DNA of 64,000 nucleotides from Mycobacteroides sp. LB1 (lineage in GTDB: Bacteria; Actinomycetota; Actinomycetes; Mycobacteriales; Mycobacteriaceae). The translations under genes and the position numbers were made by a program. Below the pieces are notes generated by a model. The model searched no databases and was not told the DNA's origin. It was given only the letters and a program-made list of their open reading frames with translations. The stretch lies in the NCBI RefSeq assembly GCF_013449725.1, contig NZ_JACCFF010000007.1, positions 186,001 to 250,000 of the forward strand, in the 5' to 3' direction. Shown piece after piece: positions 1 to 7,944 of the stretch (the first letter of the stretch is position 1; each line of letters opens with the position of its first letter).

Positions 1-1500
1 ACCGACCGGCCCGATGCCCGCATCGCCGAGGTCGTCTCGGAAAGCCACGACCTGCTGCTCGACGTCGCCTCCGATTTGGATGACGAAGCGCAGAAGGCCG
101 CCGAGGAGGCGCTGGGTCTGCCGGTCCTGTACGCATCGGGCCGCGCCGGAATCGCCAGCACCGTCGAGCCCGCCAATGGTGCCAATCCCGACGGCGAGAA
201 CCTCGATGTGCTGTTCGACGTGCTGCTCGAGCACATCCCGCCGCCGCAGGGCGACCCCGAGGCTCCACTGCAGGCGTTGGTCACCAACCTGGACGCATCC
301 GCGTTCCTGGGCCGTCTCGCGCTCATCCGCATCTACAAGGGCCGGATCAAGAAGGGCCAGCAGGTGGCGTGGATGCGGGAGGTGGACGGCCACCCCGTCA
401 TCACCAACTCAAAGATCACCGAACTCCTGGCGACCGAGGGCGTCGAGCGCAGCAGTACCGACGAAGCCGTTGCCGGTGACATCGTGGCCGTCGCCGGAAT
501 GCCCGAAATCATGATCGGCGACACACTGGCCGACCCTGAACATGCCCACGCGCTGCCGCGGATCACCGTCGACGAGCCCGCCATCTCGGTGACCATCGGC
601 ACCAATACCTCGCCGCTGGCAGGCAAGGTGTCCGGGCACAAGCTGACAGCGCGGATGGTCAAGTCGCGGCTGGATTCGGAACTCATCGGCAACGTGTCGA
701 TCAAGGTCGTCGATATCGACCGCCCCGACGCCTGGGAGGTGCAGGGTCGTGGTGAGCTGGCGCTGGCCATCCTCGTCGAGCAGATGCGCCGTGAGGGCTT
801 CGAGCTGACCGTCGGAAAGCCGCAGGTGGTCACGAGGCAGATCGACGGCAAGCTGCACGAGCCGTTCGAGGCCATGACCATCGACTGTCCCGAGGAGTTC
901 GTCGGGGCTGTCACCCAGCTGATGGCAGCCCGCAAGGGCCGCATGGAGGAGATGGCCAACCACGCCGCGGGATGGGTCCGCATGGACTTCATCGTGCCCA
1001 GCCGTGGTCTCATCGGCTTCCGCACCGACTTCCTGACACTGACTCGAGGCACCGGCATCGCCAACGCCGTCTTCGAGGGCTACCGGCCGTGGGCCGGGGA
1101 GATCCGCGCGCGGCACACCGGGTCGTTGGTATCCGACCGCACCGGCTCTGTTACCCCGTTCGCGATGACCCAGCTGTCCGATCGCGGGCAGTTCTTCGTG
1201 GAGCCGGGGGATGCCACCTATGAGGGCCAGGTCGTCGGCATCAACCCACGTGCCGAGGACCTCGACGTCAACGTCACCCGCGAGAAGAAGCTGACCAACA
1301 TGCGGTCCGCGACCGCCGACGTCTTCGAGACCCTCGCCAGACCGATGGAACTCGACCTTGAGAAGGCCATGGAGTTCTGCGCGGGCGACGAGTGCGTCGA
1401 GGTGACGCCGGAAATCGTGCGGGTGCGCAAGGTGGACCTGGACGCCAACACCCGCGCGCGCAACCGCTCGCGGGCGAAGGCCGCCTCCAACAACAGCTGA
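1..1500 (+). CDS. typA: GTP-binding protein TypA/BipA, 3' part (5' end outside the window)
   Basis: Ribosome-associated translational GTPase of the EF-G superfamily, acting in the cytoplasm under stress. The reading frame is open from base 1, so the gene begins upstream and the GTPase nucleotide motifs are mostly missing. What remains covers the end of the G domain, domain II (the LGRLALIRIYKGRIKKGQ stretch is typical of the EF-Tu domain II barrel), the domain III/V folds and the TypA-specific C-terminal domain (SRGLIGFRTDFLTLTRGTG, a hallmark of the family). It ends in a basic tail. The position next to lpqW/mshB matches mycobacterial synteny (Rv1165). Identity is secure; the only limitation is truncation by the window edge. 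Confidence 0.96.
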   Translation, partial: TDRPDARIAEVVSESHDLLLDVASDLDDEAQKAAEEALGLPVLYASGRAGIASTVEPANGANPDGENLDVLFDVLLEHIPPPQGDPEAPLQALVTNLDASAFLGRLALIRIYKGRIKKGQQVAWMREVDGHPVITNSKITELLATEGVERSSTDEAVAGDIVAVAGMPEIMIGDTLADPEHAHALPRITVDEPAISVTIGTNTSPLAGKVSGHKLTARMVKSRLDSELIGNVSIKVVDIDRPDAWEVQGRGELALAILVEQMRREGFELTVGKPQVVTRQIDGKLHEPFEAMTIDCPEEFVGAVTQLMAARKGRMEEMANHAAGWVRMDFIVPSRGLIGFRTDFLTLTRGTGIANAVFEGYRPWAGEIRARHTGSLVSDRTGSVTPFAMTQLSDRGQFFVEPGDATYEGQVVGINPRAEDLDVNVTREKKLTNMRSATADVFETLARPMELDLEKAMEFCAGDECVEVTPEIVRVRKVDLDANTRARNRSRAKAASNNS

Positions 1501-1560
1501 CCTGGCGGATTTCTCTCCCTACGCTCGCGCGGCCGACGAAATCGGCGCACACTGCACTAC

Positions 1561-1950
1561 GTGGCCGACTTCAACGCCGTCAAGCGGCGCGTGGTGCACA
1601 CGGTGCAGAAGTACGTCGTCAACCCCGTCGGCCGGCGCGCGCCGGTCACCATGCTCGAGACCATCGGCAGGAAGAGCGGGCAGCCGCGTAACACCGCTGT
1701 CGGCGGTCGCATCGTCGACAACCAGTTCTGGTTGGTCTCCGAGCATGGCGAGCACTCGGATTACGTCCGCAACATCAAAGCCAACCCCGCGGTGCGGCTA
1801 CGCATCCGCGATCAGTGGCGCACCGGTACTGCGCACCTGCTGCCTGAGGACGATGCACGAGCAAGACTGCGAGAGCTGCCGACGGCGAACAGTGCCGTTG
1901 TCAGGGCAGTCGGTACCGAACTGCTGACCATCCGAGTCGACCTCGACTGA
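1561..1950 (+). CDS. Nitroreductase/deazaflavin-dependent oxidoreductase family protein
   Basis: A 129-residue protein with the compact split-barrel pattern of the Ddn-like F420-dependent reductases common in mycobacteria: an N-terminal helix, a TIGRKSGQPRNT motif near residues 38-49 (the phosphate-binding K-S-G-x-x-R segment) and an LVSEHGEHSDYVRNI segment, where the family usually has G...W..N. The start is GTG at 1561, about 60 bp after typA and on the same strand, so read-through is possible. F420 use is expected from the family, and the window carries fbiC, but FMN binding cannot be excluded from sequence alone. The substrate is unknown. Confidence 0.82.
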   Translation: MADFNAVKRRVVHTVQKYVVNPVGRRAPVTMLETIGRKSGQPRNTAVGGRIVDNQFWLVSEHGEHSDYVRNIKANPAVRLRIRDQWRTGTAHLLPEDDARARLRELPTANSAVVRAVGTELLTIRVDLD

Positions 1951-1958
1951 GTCCCGCC

Positions 1959-1992
1959 CCGGCGCTCTGGTAACGGAAGTTCTCAGAGCCGG
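1959..1992 (+). terminator. Possible hairpin terminator after the deazaflavin reductase
   Basis: Imperfect inverted repeat (CCGGC-CTCTG pairing with CAGAG-CCGG, one bulge) just after the stop at 1950 and before the sulfatase promoter. There is no U-tract, which is usual for mycobacterial hairpins. The evidence is structural only. Confidence 0.3.
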
Positions 1993-2036
1993 CCGAACTG
2001 GTGTGAGAGATAACAGCTTTCGCCCGGGCTCTCCCA

Positions 2037-2056
2037 GTGATGGTCGGTACCATCAC
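2037..2056. promoter_or_regulatory. Perfect palindromic operator over the sulfatase promoter
   Basis: Two exact 8-bp arms, GTGATGGT and ACCATCAC, separated by CGGT. The right arm covers most of the -10 hexamer TACCAT (2048-2053), which lies 7 nt before the ATG at 2061. A dimeric repressor bound here would block RNA polymerase. No regulator gene is adjacent, so the cognate factor must be encoded elsewhere. Confidence 0.6.
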
Positions 2057-2060
2057 GGGC

Positions 2061-3953
2061 ATGTCTGAGCCAACCTCGTACATCATCGCCCAGAACGAAC
2101 GTGCGGCGCAGGAGCTCCCATTCGCCGACACCGCTGACCAGGAGGATGCGGACCGCGGGTTCATCGCGGCGCTCGAACCCGGCGTCATCACAGACGGAAA
2201 CGGGAAGATCGTGTGGGACAACGACTCCTATTCGTTCCTGCAGGGAAGCTGCCCGTCGTCGGTGCATCCGAGCCTGTGGCGGCAATGCGGCCTGGTGATT
2301 AAGCAGGGGTTGTTCGAAGTCACCGAAGGCATCTATCAGGTCCGCGGTCTCGACCTGTCGAGCATGACCTTCGTCGAGGGCGATGACGGTGTCATCGTCA
2401 TAGACCCGTTGGTGTCCGCCGAGACTGCCGCTGCCGGACTCGCGCTGTATCGCAGCCACCGCGGCGACCGGAGCGTCACCGGGTTGATCTACACCCATTC
2501 GCATGTCGACCACTTTGGCGGTGCGCTCGGGGTCACCACGAATGAGGATGTGGCGGCAGGGCGTTGTCCGGTGATCGCGCCCGCCGGGTTCCTGGAGCAC
2601 GCCGTCGCCGAGAACGTCTACGCCGGCACCGCCATGACCCGCCGTGCTGTCTACATGTACGGAGCGGTACTGCCCAGGGGGCCGCTCGGGCAGGTGGGGT
2701 CCGGTCTCGGACAAACCAATTCGATCGGCACCGTGACCCTGATCGCGCCAACACTGGACATCACGCACACCGGGCAGGAGGAGACCGTCGACGGTGTGCG
2801 CATCGTCTTCCAGATCACCCCCGGTACCGAGGCCCCGGCTGAAATGAACTTCTACTTCCCGGCGCACCGAGCTCTGTGCATGGCCGAGAACGCCACTCAC
2901 ACCCTGCACAATCTGCTGACGTTACGCGGCGCGCTGGTCCGCGATCCGCATGTGTGGGCGCGCTACCTCACCGAGTCGATCAACCTGTTCGGCTACGACT
3001 CCGATGTGGTGTTCGCATCGCACCACTGGCCCACCTGGGGCACCGAACGTCTGGTGGAATACCTTTCCCTGCAGCGTGACCTGTACGCCTACCTGCACGA
3101 TCAGACGCTGCGCCAGCTGAACCAGGGCTATGTCGGTTCGGAGATCGCTGAAACCTTTCAACTGCCTCCGGCCATCGCCAGCGCCTGGCATGCCCGCGGC
3201 TACTACGGCTCGGTGAGCCATAACGTCAAGGCCATCTATCAGCGCTACATGGGCTGGTTCGACGGCAATCCCGCGCATCTCTGGGAACATCCGCCGGTGG
3301 CCGGCGCGCAACGACACGTGGACTTTATGGGTGGCGCCGACGAGGTGCTGCGTAAGGCGCGCAAGGCATTCGATGAAGGCGACTATCGCTGGGTGGCGCA
3401 GGTGGTCAACTATGTGATCTTCGCCGACCCCGCCAATGAGCCGGCAAAAGCATTGCAAGCCAGCTGTTTTGAACAGCTCGGATATGGCGCGGAAAACGCG
3501 CCGTGGCGCAACTTCTACCTGATGGGTGCCCATGAGCTGCGTCACGGGAGCGTCGGGACCCCGATCGCGACCAACGCGCCGACCATGCTCGCTGCGCTGA
3601 CCATCGACCAGGTCTTCGATGCGCTCGCGCTCCGCGTCAACGGGCCCAAGGCGTGGAATGAACGGTTCGTCAGTGACTGGCACTTCACCGACGAGGATCG
3701 TGTCCATCGCCTGGAGCTGCGCAACGGGGTGCTGGTGCACTACCCACGCCCGTCTGGGACATCGCTGCCCTCCGCCGATGTGACCTTCACCCTGACCCGA
3801 CCCGCCCTGATCGCGGTGCTACTCGGCGGCGGCGATCCTGCCCAGGCGTTCGCCTCAGGCGACATCACCGTCGACGGTGATGCAGGCGGGTTCGTGCGGC
3901 TGGTCGCGGTGCTTGATCAGCCGGATCCAGACTTCGCGATCGTGACCCCATAA
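2061..3953 (+). CDS. Alkyl/aryl-sulfatase, metallo-beta-lactamase fold (SdsA1-like)
   Basis: Predicted zinc-dependent alkylsulfatase that hydrolyses sulfate esters such as alkyl sulfates to alcohol and sulfate. The 630-residue protein has the metallo-beta-lactamase signature H146-S-H148-V-D150-H151 in THSHVDHFGG. Further conserved family segments follow: EMNFYFPAHRALCMAENATH (metal-ligand glutamates) and ASHHWPTWG (last histidine). A dimerisation region and a C-terminal SCP2-like domain that binds alkyl chains complete it. Length fits the SdsA1/BDS1 family. No signal peptide is visible, so it is probably cytoplasmic. ATG 2061 was chosen because a -10 TACCAT sits 7 nt upstream; an upstream in-frame GTG (2037) lies inside the operator. 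It stands alone between typA and lpqW, where M. tuberculosis has no counterpart. Confidence 0.9.
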   Translation: MSEPTSYIIAQNERAAQELPFADTADQEDADRGFIAALEPGVITDGNGKIVWDNDSYSFLQGSCPSSVHPSLWRQCGLVIKQGLFEVTEGIYQVRGLDLSSMTFVEGDDGVIVIDPLVSAETAAAGLALYRSHRGDRSVTGLIYTHSHVDHFGGALGVTTNEDVAAGRCPVIAPAGFLEHAVAENVYAGTAMTRRAVYMYGAVLPRGPLGQVGSGLGQTNSIGTVTLIAPTLDITHTGQEETVDGVRIVFQITPGTEAPAEMNFYFPAHRALCMAENATHTLHNLLTLRGALVRDPHVWARYLTESINLFGYDSDVVFASHHWPTWGTERLVEYLSLQRDLYAYLHDQTLRQLNQGYVGSEIAETFQLPPAIASAWHARGYYGSVSHNVKAIYQRYMGWFDGNPAHLWEHPPVAGAQRHVDFMGGADEVLRKARKAFDEGDYRWVAQVVNYVIFADPANEPAKALQASCFEQLGYGAENAPWRNFYLMGAHELRHGSVGTPIATNAPTMLAALTIDQVFDALALRVNGPKAWNERFVSDWHFTDEDRVHRLELRNGVLVHYPRPSGTSLPSADVTFTLTRPALIAVLLGGGDPAQAFASGDITVDGDAGGFVRLVAVLDQPDPDFAIVTP

Positions 3954-3986
3954 CCAGTTGGGGCGCAGGTGCATGTGGCGGGTAAC

Positions 3987-3992
3987 TAAGGT
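3987..3992 (+). promoter_or_regulatory. Leaderless -10 for lpqW
   Basis: TAAGGT lies 8 nt before ATG 4001, fitting transcription that starts at or near the start codon. Confidence 0.45.
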
Positions 3993-4000
3993 TGGTCCTC

Positions 4001-5782
4001 ATGCTCACGTCGCGACTCGCTGCCCTGGCTGGGGCCGTGCTCCTCGCCGGGTGCACCGTCAGTGCGCCTCCGGCCGTGCAGGGCAGTGAAACAACCGACT
4101 CCACGACGCCGCCACCACCCAAGAAAGAGCAGATCGTGGTGGGTATCGATTCGATCGGCGCGGGATTCAACCCGCATCTGTTGTCCGATCAGTCGCCGGT
4201 GAATTCGGCGATCAGCTCGCTGGTGCTGCCCAGTGCGTTCCGCCCGGTGCCCGATTCCGCGACCACCACCGGCTCACGCTGGGAGCTGGACCCGACGCTG
4301 CTGGTATCCGCCGAGGAAACCAGCCAGGAGCCGTTCACGGTGACCTACACGATCCGCCCCGAGGCGCAATGGACCGATAACGCACCCATCGGGGCCGATG
4401 ACTTCTCTTACCTGTGGCAACAGATGCTCACCCAGCCCGGGACTGTCGACCCTGCGGGCTACGGAAACATCACCGATGTCCAGTCGCGCGACGGTGGCAA
4501 GCGTGTGGTTGTCACCTTCGACCACAAGTACCCGGCCTGGCGCGAGCTGTTCACCGACTTGCTGCCCGCGCACATCGTGAAGGACATCCCGGGCGGCTTC
4601 GCCTCCGGGCTGGTCAAGTCGATGCCCGCCTCCGGGGGACGATTCCGGGTGGACGCGATCGACCCTCAGCGGGACGAGATCCTGCTGGCCCGTAACGACC
4701 GGTACTGGGCAGCCCAAGCGATTCCGGACGAGATCCTGTTCCGTCGCGCGGGTGCTCCGACGGTATTGGCGGATTCCGTTCGCAACGGGGACACCCAAGT
4801 GGCTCAGGTACATGGCAGCGCGGTGACCTTCGCCCAGTTGTCCAACATTCCCGGCGTGCGGACCGCACGGATCGTCGCACCGCGGACCCTGCAGCTGACG
4901 CTGCGCGCCGGGCAGCCGACGCTCACCGATTCCAAGGTGCGCCGGGGGCTGCTCGGTCTGCTCGACATCGGGCTGCTGGCAGCGGTGGCCGCGGGGAACG
5001 ACAACGCCGTCACCCTGGCAGCGGCGCAGGTGCGCTCTCCCTCGGATCCCGGATACAAGCCCACCGCGCCCGTCGCCCTCACCCGTGACGCCGCCCTCGC
5101 GTTGCTTACGGAGGCCGGGTACGAGGCGGTCGAGGTGCCCCCACCACCCGGCGCACCAGCGGGTCCCGCGCAGATCACCAAAGACGGAGAGCCGCTGCGG
5201 CTCGTCATCGGCGCTGCCGCCAACGATCCGACCTCGGTCGCCGTCGCCAACACCGCCGCCGATCAGCTGAGCAATGCGGGGGTGCGGGCCACTGTCCTCG
5301 CCCTCGATCCGCCCACGCTGTATGGCCAGGCGATTCCGGATGGTCGTGTCGACGCCATCGTCGGCTGGCATCAGTCCGGTGGGGATCTGGCCACCGTGCT
5401 GGCCTCTCGGTACGGCTGCCCGGCGCTGCAGTCGGGCAAGGTGCCCGATACCCGCACCACCACGCCCCCTCCACCGCCGGCGAGCAATACGCCGTCTCCG
5501 CCGTCTAGGGAGGAATCTGTCCGTGCCCCAAGCAATCTCACCGGGTTGTGCGATGAGGGACTGCAAGCCGGTATCGACGCCGCGCTGACCGGTCACGCTG
5601 ATGTGGGCAAGATCGTCGATCAGGCCGAGCCTCAATTGTGGAAGATGGCAACGGTTTTGCCGATCATGCAGGACACCACGATCGCCGCGGCGGGGCCCAG
5701 CGTGCAGAATGTCGAGCTGACCGGCGCGGTCCCGGTGGGTATCGTCGCGACGGCCGGGGAGTGGAAGAAGACACGCCCATGA
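4001..5782 (+). CDS. lpqW: Lipoprotein LpqW, family 5 extracellular solute-binding fold
   Basis: Membrane-anchored lipoprotein that resembles a peptide-binding ABC subunit but in mycobacteria controls the branch between PIM and LM/LAM synthesis (established for LpqW). The N-terminus MLTSRLAALAGAVLLAGCTV is a signal peptide with lipobox LLAGC (Cys18). An SBP-bac-5 domain follows (IVVGIDSIGAGFNPHL, ETSQEPFTVTYTIRPEAQW). A Pro/Thr-rich linker near residues 485-505 (TTTPPPPPASNTPSPP) interrupts the fold, and no transporter subunits are adjacent, in keeping with a non-transport role. Its stop codon overlaps the mshB start by ATGA (5779-5782), so the two are translationally coupled, as in the Rv1166-Rv1170 region. 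Confidence 0.9.
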   Translation: MLTSRLAALAGAVLLAGCTVSAPPAVQGSETTDSTTPPPPKKEQIVVGIDSIGAGFNPHLLSDQSPVNSAISSLVLPSAFRPVPDSATTTGSRWELDPTLLVSAEETSQEPFTVTYTIRPEAQWTDNAPIGADDFSYLWQQMLTQPGTVDPAGYGNITDVQSRDGGKRVVVTFDHKYPAWRELFTDLLPAHIVKDIPGGFASGLVKSMPASGGRFRVDAIDPQRDEILLARNDRYWAAQAIPDEILFRRAGAPTVLADSVRNGDTQVAQVHGSAVTFAQLSNIPGVRTARIVAPRTLQLTLRAGQPTLTDSKVRRGLLGLLDIGLLAAVAAGNDNAVTLAAAQVRSPSDPGYKPTAPVALTRDAALALLTEAGYEAVEVPPPPGAPAGPAQITKDGEPLRLVIGAAANDPTSVAVANTAADQLSNAGVRATVLALDPPTLYGQAIPDGRVDAIVGWHQSGGDLATVLASRYGCPALQSGKVPDTRTTTPPPPPASNTPSPPSREESVRAPSNLTGLCDEGLQAGIDAALTGHADVGKIVDQAEPQLWKMATVLPIMQDTTIAAAGPSVQNVELTGAVPVGIVATAGEWKKTRP

Positions 5783-6615
5783 CCCGACGACTCATGCTGG
5801 TCCACGCTCACCCCGACGATGAATCTCTCACGACCGGCGGCACTATTGCGCGGTATGCCGCCGAAGGTGCCGACGTCCGCGTGGTGACCTGCACCCTCGG
5901 TGAGGAAGGCGAGGTGATCGGCGAGCGCTGGGCACAGTTGGCCGTCGATCACGCCGATCAACTCGGCGGGTATCGGATCGCTGAATTATCCACCGCACTA
6001 AGGCATCTCGGTGTGAATGAGCCCACGTTTCTGGGTGGTACGGGGCATTGGCGTGACTCCGGCATGGCGGACACCGGACCGCTGCATCCACGGGCGTTTG
6101 CCGGCGCCGACATGGGCGAGGCGGTGGCGGCGCTGACTGCGTTGATTGAGGAGCACCGCCCGCAGGTCATCGTCACCTATGACCCCTTCGGTGGATACGG
6201 GCATCCCGATCACATCCAGGCACACCTGGTGACCACTGCTGCTGTGGAGAAAGCCACCTGGCAGGTGTCCAAGCTGTACTGGACCGTCATCGCAACCAGC
6301 GCGTTGGATGCAGGACTCGCAGCAATGACGCAGCTCCCTCCGGGATGTGAACCGGCACCCGTCGATCTCATACCCACCTATGCCGACGAGGAGATCAGCG
6401 CCGCCATCGACGTATCGGCCCACCGCGGTGCAAAGGCTGCGGCGCTGCGCGCGCATGCCACCCAGCTCACGGTCTCCGAAGACGGGACCGCGTTGGCGCT
6501 GTCGAACCTGATCGCGTTGCCCATCGCGGACACCGAACATTTCGTGCTGGTGCGTGGTGTGCGCGGCGTCGACAGCGGGTGGGAATCCGATCTGTTCGCC
6601 GGGGTGGAGTTGTAA
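5779..6615 (+). CDS. mshB: N-acetyl-1-D-myo-inositol-2-amino-2-deoxy-glucopyranoside deacetylase MshB
   Basis: Zinc deacetylase that removes acetate from GlcNAc-Ins to give GlcN-Ins in mycothiol biosynthesis, in the cytoplasm. The 278-residue PIG-L/LmbE-family protein opens with MLVHAHPDDESLTTGGT; the H-P-D-D segment supplies zinc ligands and the catalytic Asp. A second zinc-ligand motif, YGHPDHIQAH, lies near residue 145. The start ATG overlaps the lpqW stop (ATGA). The downstream small ORF has its own promoter overlapping this stop codon. Family, length and locus agree with Rv1170. Confidence 0.96.
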   Translation: MTRRLMLVHAHPDDESLTTGGTIARYAAEGADVRVVTCTLGEEGEVIGERWAQLAVDHADQLGGYRIAELSTALRHLGVNEPTFLGGTGHWRDSGMADTGPLHPRAFAGADMGEAVAALTALIEEHRPQVIVTYDPFGGYGHPDHIQAHLVTTAAVEKATWQVSKLYWTVIATSALDAGLAAMTQLPPGCEPAPVDLIPTYADEEISAAIDVSAHRGAKAAALRAHATQLTVSEDGTALALSNLIALPIADTEHFVLVRGVRGVDSGWESDLFAGVEL

Positions 6616-6618
6616 GCT
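6613..6618 (+). promoter_or_regulatory. Leaderless -10 for the 37-aa small ORF
   Basis: TAAGCT overlaps the mshB TAA stop and sits exactly 6 nt before ATG 6625, the spacing seen at other leaderless starts in this window. Confidence 0.5.
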
Positions 6619-6624
6619 CGACCC

Positions 6625-6738
6625 ATGCCACCCGATCAAGACCTGGATCCCAACCAGCAGCACTGGCAAGACCGGCTGGATAATTTCCAATGGGTCGTCG
6701 GCTCGCTGGCGGCTCAGCTCGACTCGATCCCGATCTAG
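6625..6738 (+). CDS. Small leaderless ORF, 37 aa, unknown function
   Basis: A 37-codon ORF (begins MPPDQDLDPNQQHWQDRLDN, ends AAQLDSIPI) between mshB and a membrane protein gene. It starts 6 nt after a TAAGCT -10 hexamer and stops at TAG 6736-6738, 16 nt before the TTG start of the membrane protein. The peptide is acidic and Gln/Asp-rich with two Trp residues and no signal or membrane segment. I do not recognise it. It may be a genuine small protein, a leader peptide that couples translation of the next gene, or an N-terminal module split off from it by a frame change. Confidence 0.5.
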   Translation: MPPDQDLDPNQQHWQDRLDNFQWVVGSLAAQLDSIPI

Positions 6739-6754
6739 ACGCCTGAACGGTTTC

Positions 6755-7090
6755 TTGCGCGCGTTCGTCCTGACCGCGCTCATTGTCGACGGGATCATCA
6801 GCGCCATCCTCGGCGCCGCTCTCCTGAATCTGCGGATCGGCGGGGTGCTTGTTCCGCTCGGTCTGATCATTAGCGCTGTGCTCAACGTGCTGCTGGTGTG
6901 GTGCGCCGACCAGTGGGCGCCGTCGCCGCGGTGGGCGGGCGCGCCGCTCTGGGCGTTCGTGGCGACCACGACGCTGCTGCTCTTCGGTGGGCCGGGCGGC
7001 GATGTTGTCTTCGCCGGGCTCTGGCCCCTTCTGCTGATGGTGGTCGGCGTGCTGCCCGCGGCGTATGTCTTGCGTCGCGCGAACGGCTAG
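6755..7090 (+). CDS. Small integral membrane protein, Rv1171-like
   Basis: About 111 residues with four hydrophobic segments: AFVLTALIVDGIISAILGA, VLVPLGLIISAVLNVLLVW, LWAFVATTTLLLFGG and LWPLLLMVVGVLPAAYVL. Position after mshB and topology match the Rv1171 membrane protein; the role is unknown. The start is uncertain: no ATG or GTG is available in frame close to the first hydrophobic segment, so TTG 6755 is the best choice, 16 nt after the stop of the small ORF, consistent with coupled translation. The 3' end overlaps the convergent methyltransferase by 4 bp. Confidence 0.72.
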   Translation: MRAFVLTALIVDGIISAILGAALLNLRIGGVLVPLGLIISAVLNVLLVWCADQWAPSPRWAGAPLWAFVATTTLLLFGGPGGDVVFAGLWPLLLMVVGVLPAAYVLRRANG

Positions 7091-7848
7091 CCCAAATACT
7101 CGGATTCGAGAACCAGGTCCTTCACCAACGTCTGGTACTCGACATGGGTCTCGTGCTCGACGGTCTGCCAGAGCTTGCCCTGCTGTTCCTTCATGTACGC
7201 GCGGTACTTGGGGGAGCCGGGGAATCCGACGTTATCGGCGACCACGATCGTCCCGGGATGCAACCAGCCCCGTTCCATCAGCCGCTGCAGGTCGTCGAGA
7301 TACACGTCCTTCCAGTGGTCGATGAACACGAAATCCAGGCATCCTTCGGTAAACCCGTAGTCCTTGGTCAGTGCGTTCAGGGTGGTGCCGTCGTCGGCCG
7401 TGCCGTTGATGCAGGTGACACGGTCTGCCAGGCCGGCATGCGACCAGACCCGGCGAGCGACCGAGGCGTTGGCGCCGGACTTCTCTATGGAGAACACCTT
7501 GGCGCCCGGAGCCGCACGAGCGATCCGCAGGCCGCTGTACCCGCAGTAGGCGCCCAACTCCAGGGCGATCTTCGGGTTGGCGCGCGTGACAGCGGCGTCG
7601 AGCAGCTGCCCCTTCTCGTCGCCGACATTCATCAGGATCGATTGGTCGTACGCGAAGTTGTCGATGGCCTCGATGGCGGCGTCGACATCCCCCGCCGGGG
7701 CGGTGGCGATGACGTGCTCGGCGGTGGCCTCCTCGCGGCCATCGCCCATCTGACCGGTGCGCATGACGGTCAAACCGCCGAATACCGCCCGCAGAAATGA
7801 ATACCGCAGAAACGGAAGTTTCTGCTTAAGGGTTCTGGTGAGACTCAC
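7087..7848 (-). CDS. SAM-dependent O-methyltransferase, catechol-O-methyltransferase-like
   Basis: Predicted class I O-methyltransferase of 253 residues. It shows the motif I region IALELGAYCGYSGLRIA (SAM binding), an acidic motif KVFSIEKSG and a metal/substrate segment CLDFVFIDHWKDVYLDDLQ, followed by GTIVVADNVGFPGSPKY, which matches the Asp-Asn metal ligands of COMT-type enzymes. The N-terminus carries a basic/hydrophobic extension (LKQKLPFLRYSFLRAVFGG). The frame stays open far upstream, but GTG 7848 has a perfectly placed -10 TAGGCT 7 nt upstream and is taken as the start. It is divergent from fbiC. The substrate is not deducible. Confidence 0.86.
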   Translation of the reverse strand: MSLTRTLKQKLPFLRYSFLRAVFGGLTVMRTGQMGDGREEATAEHVIATAPAGDVDAAIEAIDNFAYDQSILMNVGDEKGQLLDAAVTRANPKIALELGAYCGYSGLRIARAAPGAKVFSIEKSGANASVARRVWSHAGLADRVTCINGTADDGTTLNALTKDYGFTEGCLDFVFIDHWKDVYLDDLQRLMERGWLHPGTIVVADNVGFPGSPKYRAYMKEQQGKLWQTVEHETHVEYQTLVKDLVLESEYLG

Positions 7849-7855
7849 GGATATC

Positions 7856-7861
7856 AGCCTA
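7856..7861 (-). promoter_or_regulatory. Leaderless -10 for the O-methyltransferase
   Basis: On the minus strand TAGGCT ends 7 nt before the GTG start at 7848. It decides the start over longer upstream extensions that run inside fbiC. Confidence 0.55.
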
Positions 7862-7944
7862 GCGATCCCTGGCGTTTCCGCAGGGTGGCCCCGTTGATGA
7901 GCCCCCGAGTGGTCGGCTTTTTGGTACGGGCGGATGATCTGGGG

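Noticed and set aside
1532..1546. GCCGA-CGAAA-TCGGC hairpin after typA
   Set aside because: Only a 5-bp stem, close to chance in this GC content, and directly upstream of a start codon; not listed as a terminator.
4274..5635. Long open frame on the minus strand opposite lpqW (453 codons)
   Set aside because: Its product is Arg/Gly-rich with no domain and it is fully antisense to lpqW, which has a signal peptide and family motifs. A typical high-GC shadow.
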